Shown here piece after piece: positions 1-4,975 of a DNA stretch of 6,452 nt (position 1 is the stretch's first letter; each line of letters opens with the position of its first letter). Origin of the DNA: Helicobacter sp. GTDB lineage: Bacteria > Campylobacterota > Campylobacteria > Campylobacterales > Helicobacteraceae. The position numbers and the translations under genes were made by a program. The stretch spans positions 1 to 6,452 of the forward strand of contig JARIAP010000005.1 of assembly GCA_029257755.1 (NCBI GenBank). Reading direction: 5' to 3'. The notes under the pieces are model-generated. The model had not been told where the DNA came from. It ran no database searches and saw nothing but the letters and a program-made list of their open reading frames with translations.

Positions 1-93
1 TTATAACAAATAAACCTAGATTCTAATCATATTATGTAATGAAAAGATTTATAGTTTAATATGGTTTTATAGTAATAATCTTAGATTCTAGCA

Positions 94-106
94 ATGCTAT
101 GTATTA
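94..106 (+). repeat. 13-base direct repeat, copy 1
   Basis: ATGCTATGTATTA occurs here and again at 552-564. The flanks are only loosely similar (both have AGCAA nearby and a TAGATTC motif within about 20 bases). No transposase or terminal structure accompanies it, so it may be chance or the trace of a small duplication. Confidence 0.3.
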
Positions 107-161
107 GGAAAATACAATAAAGAGCTAGAGTGCAACGATGCTTTTTAGTAAATAAGATTCT

Positions 162-167
162 TATAAT
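162..167 (+). promoter_or_regulatory. Candidate -10 box for the TatA-like small frame
   Basis: A perfect TATAAT lies 32 bases before the ATG at 200. Transcription from it would start near 174 and leave a leader of about 25 bases containing GAGGG (189-193), seven bases before the ATG; the gap is 194-199 plus the loosely matched last G. No good -35 is visible, which is normal for the main sigma factor of epsilonproteobacteria. In DNA this AT-rich a chance match is possible. Confidence 0.45.
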
Positions 168-199
168 GTAAAGTATTTTTAAACAAAAGAGGGTATATT

Positions 200-289
200 A
201 TGGGGAGCATGAGTATATGGCATTGGTTTGTAGTATTGTTTATACTTGTATTGCTATTTGCGCTCATAATAAAGATAGTAAAGAGATGA
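200..289 (+). CDS. TatA-like 29-residue membrane peptide, probable truncated tatA remnant
   Basis: This frame encodes 29 residues starting MGSMSIWHW, followed by about 15 hydrophobic residues (VVLFILVLLFALII) and a basic end, KIVKR. The MGxxSIWHW start followed by a VLL-rich helix is typical of the N-terminal transmembrane segment of TatA, the pore-forming subunit of the twin-arginine protein exporter. A real TatA continues with an FGxKKxPE hinge, an amphipathic helix and a charged tail, and is usually 60-90 residues long. Here LLF is followed by A-L instead of the G of the hinge, and TGA comes nine residues later, so all later parts are missing. The GAGGG ribosome binding site and upstream TATAAT suggest it can still be expressed. 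It may be a decayed tatA duplicate or an unrelated small membrane protein using the same IWHW opening, which other inner-membrane proteins also use. Confidence 0.5.
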   Translation: MGSMSIWHWFVVLFILVLLFALIIKIVKR

Positions 290-736
290 AGAAAAACAAC
301 TTGTAATGCTAGATAAGAAATAAATATATTTATTAACCTAATTCATAATACCATAGATTCTAAATGAGCCATTTTGTGCGTTACATTAAATTTATAAAAA
401 ACTTAAAAATATTATAAATAAGCTTATATAGTTATATATCATTTTATACAAAATTGATGATAATTAAAAAGTATAAAAAATAAACTTTGATTGAATAATA
501 TATAACACCAAATAAACATAATTTCACTTAAAGCTAATCAAGCAAAACAATATGCTATGTATTATATCATTATAAAATAGATTCCAAAAAGCAATAACAT
601 TAAATGATGGATTTTTAGAATCTAAAGCTATATAGAATAATCTAAGTTAAGCTTTATTTGCTAAAAAACAATTTGAATGCGAAATTATATAGAGTTGCTT
701 TGTGACTAGAAATAGCTTTTAGGATTAAGAAGTCTT
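290..736. other. AT-rich stretch with no recognisable gene
   Basis: About 450 bases with stops in every frame and no ribosome binding site leading into a frame worth naming. It holds two copies of the TAGATTCTA-type motif (354-363 and 615-625, the latter in reverse complement) and the second copy of the 13-base repeat ATGCTATGTATTA (552-564; first copy at 94-106). I see no tRNA, no strong terminator and no clear protein remnant. Decayed coding sequence cannot be excluded. Confidence 0.5.
552..564 (+). repeat. 13-base direct repeat, copy 2
   Basis: Exact second copy of ATGCTATGTATTA from 94-106. The two copies bracket the TatA-like small frame. Confidence 0.3.
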
Positions 737-764
737 GTTTTGTTTTCTTTTTTTTAATTATAAT
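737..764 (+). promoter_or_regulatory. Candidate promoter for the nuclease stub and restriction gene
   Basis: A perfect TATAAT (759-764) follows a strongly T-rich stretch (737-755) that includes eight consecutive T (748-755). A T-rich upstream region plus a -10 box without a -35 is the usual sigma-70-type promoter layout in Helicobacter and Campylobacter. Transcription would begin near 771. An AAGG (780-783) stands eight bases before the ATG at 792. This is the best promoter seen in the left part of the window. Confidence 0.6.
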
Positions 765-867
765 ATAGCTATTACTTTTAAGGTAGCTTAAATGACGGAT
801 GAGTATCTAAAGTTATTTTTAGAGCGATTTAGGGAATTTAATATTAATATTGAAGCAAGGAAAAAGC

Positions 868-909
868 GGGGACAAAATGATTTTAATCCCTTGTTATTTT
901 TTTTTTTTT
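868..909 (+). terminator. Hairpin plus T-rich tail inside the nuclease stub, possible leaky terminator
   Basis: GGGGA (868-872) can pair with TCCCT (887-891, one G-U pair), and AAAA (874-877) with TTTT (881-884) around the loop TGA. The stem is followed by TTGTTA and 13 T. That is the shape of a Rho-independent terminator, although the stem is short and has an internal C/AA bulge. If active, it would limit read-through from the promoter at 759-764 into the restriction gene, with efficiency depending on T-tract length. Confidence 0.45.
897..909 (+). repeat. Homopolymer tract of 13 T, likely length-variable
   Basis: Thirteen consecutive T lie between the stub coding sequence and the restriction gene. 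Long poly-A/T tracts slip during replication, and in Helicobacter pylori such tracts act as phase-variation elements, for example in the sabA promoter. The tract lies about 15 bases upstream of possible -10 sequences at 913-918 (TATCAT) and 925-930 (TATTAC) and ends 39 bases before the ATG at 949, so it could change transcription, termination or translational coupling of that gene. Confidence 0.65.
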
Positions 910-937
910 GATTATCATACACATATTACATTAAGTT

Positions 938-943
938 AAGGGG
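938..943 (+). promoter_or_regulatory. Ribosome binding site of the GmrSD-family gene
   Basis: AAGGGG five bases before the ATG at 949. If the upstream T tract had 12 T, the stub frame would terminate at 937-939, overlapping this site, so translation of the stub could then be coupled to this gene. Confidence 0.75.
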
Positions 944-948
944 CAATA

Positions 949-2613
949 ATGGCAAATGATTTCAAAGTAAAAGGGTTTAATCTAGAGGATTTATTGGCAG
1001 ATAAAAAGATGTCTTATCAAATTCCATCCTATCAACGACCTTATGCGTGGGATAAAGATCAAATTAGCGATTTAATTGAGGATTTGATAGAATCCTATCT
1101 CAACGATAAAGAAGCACAATATTTCTGTGGTTCATTAGTAATTGCAAAAGGCACAAATAATGAACGATACGATATTATAGATGGGCAGCAGAGACTTACT
1201 ACTTTTACTATTTTAGCCTGTGTGATTAGGGATTTTTACATAGACAGCTTGGAAGCAGAAAACAAAGATCGCATACAAGATAGTATATATGATAAATACA
1301 ACAAAGATAAACACAAGCTAAAATTTTTAACAGATGAGAAATATCAAACTACCTTTGAAAATAGCGTATTAAAAGAAAATGTTTTGCAAGAGAGATTTAA
1401 AAAAATCCAAAAAGCACAAGATATGAAAGATAATAAATATTTGCAAAATGCGTATTATCTAAAAGAAAGGCTTAAAGAATCTATTGCTGAAAATAATATT
1501 GATATAAATGATTTTGTGTCGTGGCTTTATACAAAAGTCATTTTGACAAGTATTGAATGCCCTGATGAAGATAGTGCAATTAGAATTTTTAATGTCCTAA
1601 ATGATAGAGGTATGCCACTTAGCCCTGTGGATATTTTAAAGTCTTCTCTTATGCAGCCATTAGACAAAGAGCGTAGAGAGGCTTTTAAAACAACTTGGCA
1701 AGAGATTATGTCAAATTTGAAAACAATGGGATTCTCTATGTATGACACATTAAATGCTTATCTTTACTATACGATAGCAAAGAATCCAAAAGAGAGACTT
1801 GATAAAGAACTTAAAGTTTATTTTGATAAAACTAAGCAAGATTCAATTGCTATTATCGAAGAGATAAGAAAATTTGCAAACCACTATATTGAGATAATTA
1901 ACACTAAGGATAGGTATATCTATTGCCTAAGGTATCTGCCTAATCAAGTCTATTGGCGAAGTATTTTGTGTGCTGCGAAAATGGTGAATTATAAAGATTA
2001 TGATAAGCTAAAAGAATTACTTGTGGCTTACTATTACCAAAACCTTATAGGTATGGCAACAGCTAATAGATTTAAGCAAGTTTCATTTAATATCATCAAG
2101 GCAGTTAAAGACAATAGATCAATAGAAAAGATAAAAGACATTATGCGTGAAAATCTCAAAAAGTATGACACAACAAAATCCTATAAAGAGTGGCTAGATT
2201 ATGCAGATGCCTATGATTTGAAGTGGGTAAAGCCAACATTGCTTTTGCTTGAATATTTTTCTAAAGATGATGAAATTGGGTTTATAGAAATGGATAATAA
2301 GCTTCATACAGAACATATCTTGCCAAGAAATCCTAAAGATGAATGGAAGGAAATCTTTAGTGATGAAGAAAGGAAGATCTGGACAAATGATCTAGCTAAC
2401 TTAACATTGCTAAAATTTAAAAAGAATATTCAAGCTCAAAACAAAACCTATGAAGAAAAACGAGAAGTTTATCTCAACAAGGACAATGTCAGCACAAGCT
2501 TTAATATCACACAAGATATTTTTAATAAATATAAAAAGTGGAATGTAGAAGCGTTAGAAATGCGATATAATGAGATGAAAACCAAAATAGAAAAAATTAT
2601 TGATATTTTTTAG
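949..2613 (+). CDS. DUF262/DUF1524 protein, GmrSD-family restriction endonuclease
   Basis: This 554-residue cytoplasmic protein has the two-domain layout of GmrSD, the type IV restriction enzymes that cut DNA carrying modified bases such as glucosylated hydroxymethylcytosine from phages. The N-terminal DUF262 domain shows IPSYQRPYAW (residues 25-34), the nucleotide-handling IDGQQRLT motif (77-84) and NDRGMPLSPVDILK (218-231). The C-terminal DUF1524 HNH-type nuclease domain shows HTEHILP (453-459, presumed catalytic His456), NLTLL (484-488), N493 and K504. All key motifs are present, so it appears intact. The length suits a single-chain GmrSD. AAGGGG (938-943) five bases before the ATG fixes the start. 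No DNA methylase is adjacent, as expected for a modification-dependent enzyme. Upstream lies the nuclease stub with the T13 tract, and the downstream fumarase beta gene is convergent. The family is clear; the actual target modification cannot be read from sequence. Confidence 0.92.
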   Translation: MANDFKVKGFNLEDLLADKKMSYQIPSYQRPYAWDKDQISDLIEDLIESYLNDKEAQYFCGSLVIAKGTNNERYDIIDGQQRLTTFTILACVIRDFYIDSLEAENKDRIQDSIYDKYNKDKHKLKFLTDEKYQTTFENSVLKENVLQERFKKIQKAQDMKDNKYLQNAYYLKERLKESIAENNIDINDFVSWLYTKVILTSIECPDEDSAIRIFNVLNDRGMPLSPVDILKSSLMQPLDKERREAFKTTWQEIMSNLKTMGFSMYDTLNAYLYYTIAKNPKERLDKELKVYFDKTKQDSIAIIEEIRKFANHYIEIINTKDRYIYCLRYLPNQVYWRSILCAAKMVNYKDYDKLKELLVAYYYQNLIGMATANRFKQVSFNIIKAVKDNRSIEKIKDIMRENLKKYDTTKSYKEWLDYADAYDLKWVKPTLLLLEYFSKDDEIGFIEMDNKLHTEHILPRNPKDEWKEIFSDEERKIWTNDLANLTLLKFKKNIQAQNKTYEEKREVYLNKDNVSTSFNITQDIFNKYKKWNVEALEMRYNEMKTKIEKIIDIF

Positions 2614-2631
2614 AATCTCATTAGATTCTAA
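2610..2631. repeat. Perfect 9-base inverted repeat across the GmrSD stop codon
   Basis: TTAGAATCT (2610-2618) and AGATTCTAA (2623-2631) are exact complements separated by CATT. The left arm contains the TAG stop of the restriction gene. It is made of two opposed copies of the motif scattered through this window. No T run follows on the plus strand, so it is not a standard terminator, but a hairpin at the mRNA 3' end could protect the message from exonucleases. Confidence 0.6.
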
Positions 2632-2647
2632 CGCATATATAAACAAT

Positions 2648-2680
2648 GCGGTTAAGCTAAATTTAACTTAATTGCATTTT
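2648..2680 (+). terminator. Possible Rho-independent terminator after the GmrSD gene
   Basis: In plus-strand RNA, GCGGUUAAG (2648-2656) pairs with CUUAAUUGC (2667-2675) using two G-U pairs, and the inside TAAATTTA is itself palindromic. An A and four T follow (2677-2680). On the minus strand the two G-U pairs become C/A mismatches, so the structure favours the plus transcript. The stem is moderately weak and the tail is short. Confidence 0.4.
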
Positions 2681-2835
2681 GCAACATCCACATTTAGTAT
2701 TCTCTCTTTATGCTCTTAAAATTACACAAAGATTCTAAACAATTTAAATCCTTTGTCATAATGTGTTGATAAGGATTCTATTATACTTCATTTATTAAAA
2801 TAAATCATAACAACAAATAGTGATAATAAGTAATA

Positions 2836-3390
2836 TTAAATCTCACGAAATGCTGATTGTCCTTGCTCATAAAAATTATTACCATTACAATCTATTGCAA
2901 CAATAGCTGGAAAATTTTCAATTGTTAATTGTGCCACTGCCTCTGGTCCTAAATCTTCATAGGCTAAAACTTCATATTTTTTTATACATTTAGATATTAA
3001 TGCCGCTGCTCCACCAACTGCAACCATATACACAACTCCATGTTTTACCATAGAATCAATTACTGCTTGACTTCTATAACCTTTACCAATCATACCACTT
3101 ATACCCTGCTCTATAATGGTAGGTGTATATTTATCCATTCTTCCACTCGTTGTTGGTCCAGCAGATCCAATAGGATTACCGGGTTTAGCAGGACTTGGTC
3201 CTAAATAGTATATTGTTTGATTAGTCAAATCAACTGGTAACTTTTCTCCTCTAGCTAATGCTTCTGTTAAAACCTTATGTGCCGCATCTCTTGCCGCTAT
3301 AATTGTTCCAGATATTAATACCGTATCACCTGCACATAATTTCTTTGCATCATCTCTTGTAAATGGTGCTTTTAACTTAATTTCTGACAT
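2836..3390 (-). CDS. Class I fumarate hydratase, beta subunit (C-terminal domain, FumA/TtdB fold)
   Basis: This 184-residue protein is the C-terminal half of an iron-sulfur (class I) fumarase, which interconverts fumarate and L-malate in the citric acid cycle or its reductive branch. It pairs with the alpha subunit encoded at 4976-5821. Family motifs are AARDAAH (32-38), the substrate-binding loop SAGPTTSGRMD (76-86), IGKG (101-104) and VGGAAAL (125-131). The length matches split beta subunits. The ATG at 3390 was chosen because AAAGGAG (3398-3404) stands seven bases upstream; a TTG six bases earlier would touch that site. It begins 28 bases after the second hemerythrin gene and is probably the last gene of the same transcript. 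The tartrate dehydratase beta subunit TtdB is the main alternative and cannot be excluded by motif alone, though the length suits fumarase better. Confidence 0.9.
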   Translation of the reverse strand: MSEIKLKAPFTRDDAKKLCAGDTVLISGTIIAARDAAHKVLTEALARGEKLPVDLTNQTIYYLGPSPAKPGNPIGSAGPTTSGRMDKYTPTIIEQGISGMIGKGYRSQAVIDSMVKHGVVYMVAVGGAAALISKCIKKYEVLAYEDLGPEAVAQLTIENFPAIVAIDCNGNNFYEQGQSAFREI

Positions 3391-3397
3391 TATCAAT

Positions 3398-3404
3398 CTC
3401 CTTT
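3398..3404 (-). promoter_or_regulatory. Ribosome binding site that decides the fumarase beta start
   Basis: AAAGGAG on the minus strand is seven bases from ATG 3390 but only one base from the in-frame TTG at 3396. This selects the ATG and a protein beginning MSEIKLKAPF. Confidence 0.8.
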
Positions 3405-3418
3405 AAAGTAATATAAAA

Positions 3419-4093
3419 TTATACCTTCATATCATTTATGTAGGTAATATTTGTGTTACAATGTTTGCAATAAATTACTTTTCCTTCCATTATTTTTTTA
3501 TGTATAGGATGTGAAATATTATATATTTTTCCACACATACAACTATATATATGCAATACACTATCTTTTTTAATAGTCTTTGAATAATTTATATTTAGAT
3601 TACTTTCTAAATGATTTTTAGGTGAATATTCTGATTCTAAAAATGATTTTTCAAGGACATTATCATCTAATTTTAAATCTGTAGATTCTCGTATCTTCCC
3701 TTTTTTTAACATTTCTTGTTGATGCTCTACAATTCTAATATATTCCTGTATAATATATGTTATAAGCCATTCTTCTATTATAATCATAAATTGTTGCTTA
3801 AAATCATATTTCATATTTTTAATTAACAAAAGTATTTCAAATACAATATCCCTATAATGTTCTTTATAAGAGTCTAATAAATGAAGATTTATACTTTCCA
3901 TATAAGCTTCTTCATTCTTAAAATGCGTTTTCATGTAATCAAATAATGCAATAAGAATTCTTTTTATCCCCATTGAATCTGTTTGTCTGCTAATCATATT
4001 ATATGCTATATTTGCAAGTTCAAAAAGTTTTTTATGTTGCTCATCAATCATAAAGTTATGAACATTATATTTTTCATCACATTTTAGCAACAT
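3419..4093 (-). CDS. Hemerythrin-like paralog with four iron ligands replaced by tyrosine, plus C-terminal CxC...CxxC ribbon
   Basis: This 224-residue protein aligns without gaps to the neighbouring bacteriohemerythrin over residues 1-120, about 60% identical by eye. It keeps the IDEQH (His20) and THFKNEE (His57, Glu61) motifs. The other ligand positions are all tyrosine, each encoded TAT: Tyr76, Tyr80, Tyr113 and Tyr118 replace His76, His80, His113 and Asp118. In hemerythrins these three histidines hold one iron and the aspartate bridges both, so an ordinary diiron site cannot form. Trp5 is also Cys. After a variable charged linker (about 130-178) comes a metal-ribbon tail with Cys185, Cys187, Cys209 and Cys212. 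AAGGA stands seven bases before the ATG. The gene starts 16 bases after its paralog and ends 28 bases before fumarase beta. It may bind one metal, tyrosinate-bound iron, or none, perhaps partnering the intact paralog. No function is established. Confidence 0.85.
   Translation of the reverse strand: MLLKCDEKYNVHNFMIDEQHKKLFELANIAYNMISRQTDSMGIKRILIALFDYMKTHFKNEEAYMESINLHLLDSYKEHYRDIVFEILLLIKNMKYDFKQQFMIIIEEWLITYIIQEYIRIVEHQQEMLKKGKIRESTDLKLDDNVLEKSFLESEYSPKNHLESNLNINYSKTIKKDSVLHIYSCMCGKIYNISHPIHKKIMEGKVIYCKHCNTNITYINDMKV
3458..3541 (-). other. Four-cysteine ribbon of the tyrosine-substituted hemerythrin
   Basis: Residues 185-212 carry CMCGK and CKHC, spaced as in the intact paralog (which has CLCGK and CQDC). 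All four cysteines are retained although the diiron site of the same protein is lost, which argues that the tail is under selection. Confidence 0.7.
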
Positions 4094-4109
4094 AAATCCT
4101 TCCTTGCTA

Positions 4110-4742
4110 TTATGCTTCTATATCTGTAATATATTTAATAAATGTAGTGCAATCTTGGCATTTTACACCATCTCCAGCTTGTATCCTAGTATGTATTTCC
4201 GGTGCAATATTATATGTTTTACCACATAAACAAGTATACATATGCATTTTACCTTTTTTAGTATTAGTTTTTGTTTCCATTACAGATTTTTTTAATACTT
4301 CACTATGATGAGAATCACTTGATGAAACATTAGGTTTTTCTTTTGATCTTTTTTCATTCATTTCTTCAAGATATTTTGCATATTCCATATCTTCTTGTAA
4401 AATATGTCTTAACAACCATTGCTCCATAATGATAACAAGCTGTTGTTTGAAATCATATTTCATATTTCTAACAAGATTTGTCATTTCAAAAACGATTTGT
4501 TTATGTCTCTCTTTATGCATTTCAAGTGAAGGATATTTTATGCTTTCCATATATAATTCTTCATCTCTAAAATGAGTTTTCATATAATCAAATAATGCAA
4601 CAAGCATTTTTTTAATCTCTGCTGGATCAGTCTGTTTGCCAATCATATTATCAGCCATATTAGCAAGCTCAAACAATTTTTTATGCTGCTCATCAATCAA
4701 ATAATTTTTAACACTATATTTATCATCCCATTGTAGTAACAT
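4110..4742 (-). CDS. Bacteriohemerythrin with C-terminal CxC...CxxC metal ribbon
   Basis: This 210-residue cytoplasmic protein has an N-terminal four-helix hemerythrin domain that reversibly binds O2 at a diiron-oxo site. All seven ligands of the bacterial family are visible: His20 (IDEQH), His57 and Glu61 (THFRDEE), His76 and His80 (MHKERH), and His113 and Asp118 (RHILQED). The usual Trp5 is present. Residues 125-165 are a polar linker, and the tail carries Cys171-x-Cys173 and Cys195-xx-Cys198 with a GKTYNI segment between them, probably a zinc ribbon or rubredoxin-like site. AAGGAG (4750-4755) stands seven bases before the ATG. Hemerythrins in Campylobacter (HerA, HerB) protect oxygen-labile iron-sulfur enzymes, which suits its place between the two genes of an oxygen-sensitive fumarase; that role is inferred here. 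There is no signal peptide, and no signalling domain. Confidence 0.92.
   Translation of the reverse strand: MLLQWDDKYSVKNYLIDEQHKKLFELANMADNMIGKQTDPAEIKKMLVALFDYMKTHFRDEELYMESIKYPSLEMHKERHKQIVFEMTNLVRNMKYDFKQQLVIIMEQWLLRHILQEDMEYAKYLEEMNEKRSKEKPNVSSSDSHHSEVLKKSVMETKTNTKKGKMHMYTCLCGKTYNIAPEIHTRIQAGDGVKCQDCTTFIKYITDIEA
4149..4232 (-). other. Four-cysteine ribbon of the intact bacteriohemerythrin
   Basis: Residues 171-198 contain CxC and CxxC pairs separated by 21 residues. Possible ligands for Zn or a single Fe; the metal cannot be told from sequence. Confidence 0.7.
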
Positions 4743-4975
4743 TGAAAAGCTCCTTAACCATTCACTAAAAAATTATTAAAATAATAATGCAAATAAAATA
4801 CCATAAAACTTAATTTGTGATAAAAAATTATTTAATTTTAATAATTTTATTAATCATAATATAGTTTTAAGAAACTTTATTTATGCTACATAATAATATA
4901 AAAAATAAATTTTTATATTTATAAAAAAATTAAGTTAATATTGTTTTGCATATATTTACTTAAAATATTATTAAA
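4743..4975. other. AT-only spacer between fumarase alpha and the hemerythrin gene, with inverted repeats
   Basis: This 233-base stretch is almost entirely A and T. Nearest the hemerythrin start is a perfect inverted repeat ATTATTA-AAA-TAATAAT (4772-4788), 30-46 bases before its ATG and overlapping a possible minus-strand -10 (TATTAT, 4781-4786). Further up is AAAATTATT (4824-4832) with complement AATAATTTT (4840-4848), which on the minus strand is followed by further T. The first may be an operator and the second a weak terminator or processing site, giving the hemerythrins their own promoter; chance symmetry in AT-rich DNA is a real alternative. No open frame is visible. Confidence 0.4.
4772..4788. 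promoter_or_regulatory. Candidate operator upstream of the hemerythrin gene
   Basis: Perfect 7-base arms ATTATTA and TAATAAT around AAA. The half-site words are the same as in the Helicobacter pylori Fur box (TAATAATnATTATTA) but in the opposite order, so a Fur-family site is only a weak suggestion. Confidence 0.25.

Larger units (their letters stand above)
1..199. other. AT-rich non-coding stretch at window edge
   Basis: No open frame with a ribosome binding site was found here. The stretch contains two copies of the TAGATTCTA-type motif (17-26 and 81-91), a near copy (154-162), and the first copy of a 13-base direct repeat (94-106). Its right end carries the promoter and ribosome binding site of the small TatA-like frame. 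It may be the end of an upstream intergenic region cut by the window. Confidence 0.5.
792..911 (+). pseudogene. Probable N-terminal stub of a PD-(D/E)XK (PDDEXK_4-like) nuclease ending in a T13 tract
   Basis: The frame encodes 39 residues: a charged helical start (MTDEYLKLFLERFREF), then KKRGQNDFNPLL, then four phenylalanines read from the T tract, then TGA. From memory, RGxNDxNxL near the N-terminus followed by a DEVxLHSR segment is characteristic of the PDDEXK_4 family of PD-(D/E)XK nucleases, whose full proteins have several hundred residues. Here everything after the NDFN segment is absent, including all catalytic residues. Changing the T tract length does not rescue it: 12 T gives a stop at 937-939 and 14 T gives a stop at 932-934. 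It has a good promoter and ribosome binding site and lies 37 bases upstream of a restriction gene. It is likely a truncated defence gene that could still be translated as a leader peptide. The family link rests on a short motif and is inference. Confidence 0.5.

Noticed and set aside
1..790. CRISPR array or tRNA in the long left non-coding stretch
   Set aside because: The repeated words are short and irregularly spaced, with no constant spacer length, and no cloverleaf with a T-loop GTTCRA-type sequence was found.
792..948. T13 as a classical translational on/off switch of a full-length nuclease
   Set aside because: All three reading frames after the tract hit a stop within 30 bases, before or at the next gene's ribosome binding site, so no tract length restores a long protein.
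1527..1748. Minus-strand open frame of 73 codons inside the GmrSD-family gene
   Set aside because: It is fully antisense to a well-supported coding region, has no ribosome binding site, and shows no recognisable protein motif.
2652..2693. 13-codon minus-strand frame starting MWMLQ between the convergent genes
   Set aside because: It is too short, has no ribosome binding site of note and overlaps the predicted hairpin of the opposite strand.
3391..3396. TTG start two codons upstream for fumarase beta
   Set aside because: It would lie one base from the ribosome binding site; the ATG at 3390 has the proper seven-base spacing.
3740..3868. Sequencing error as the cause of the tyrosine substitutions
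   Set aside because: Four separate substitutions at four exact ligand codons in an otherwise continuous frame, with many other differences from the paralog, are not an error pattern.
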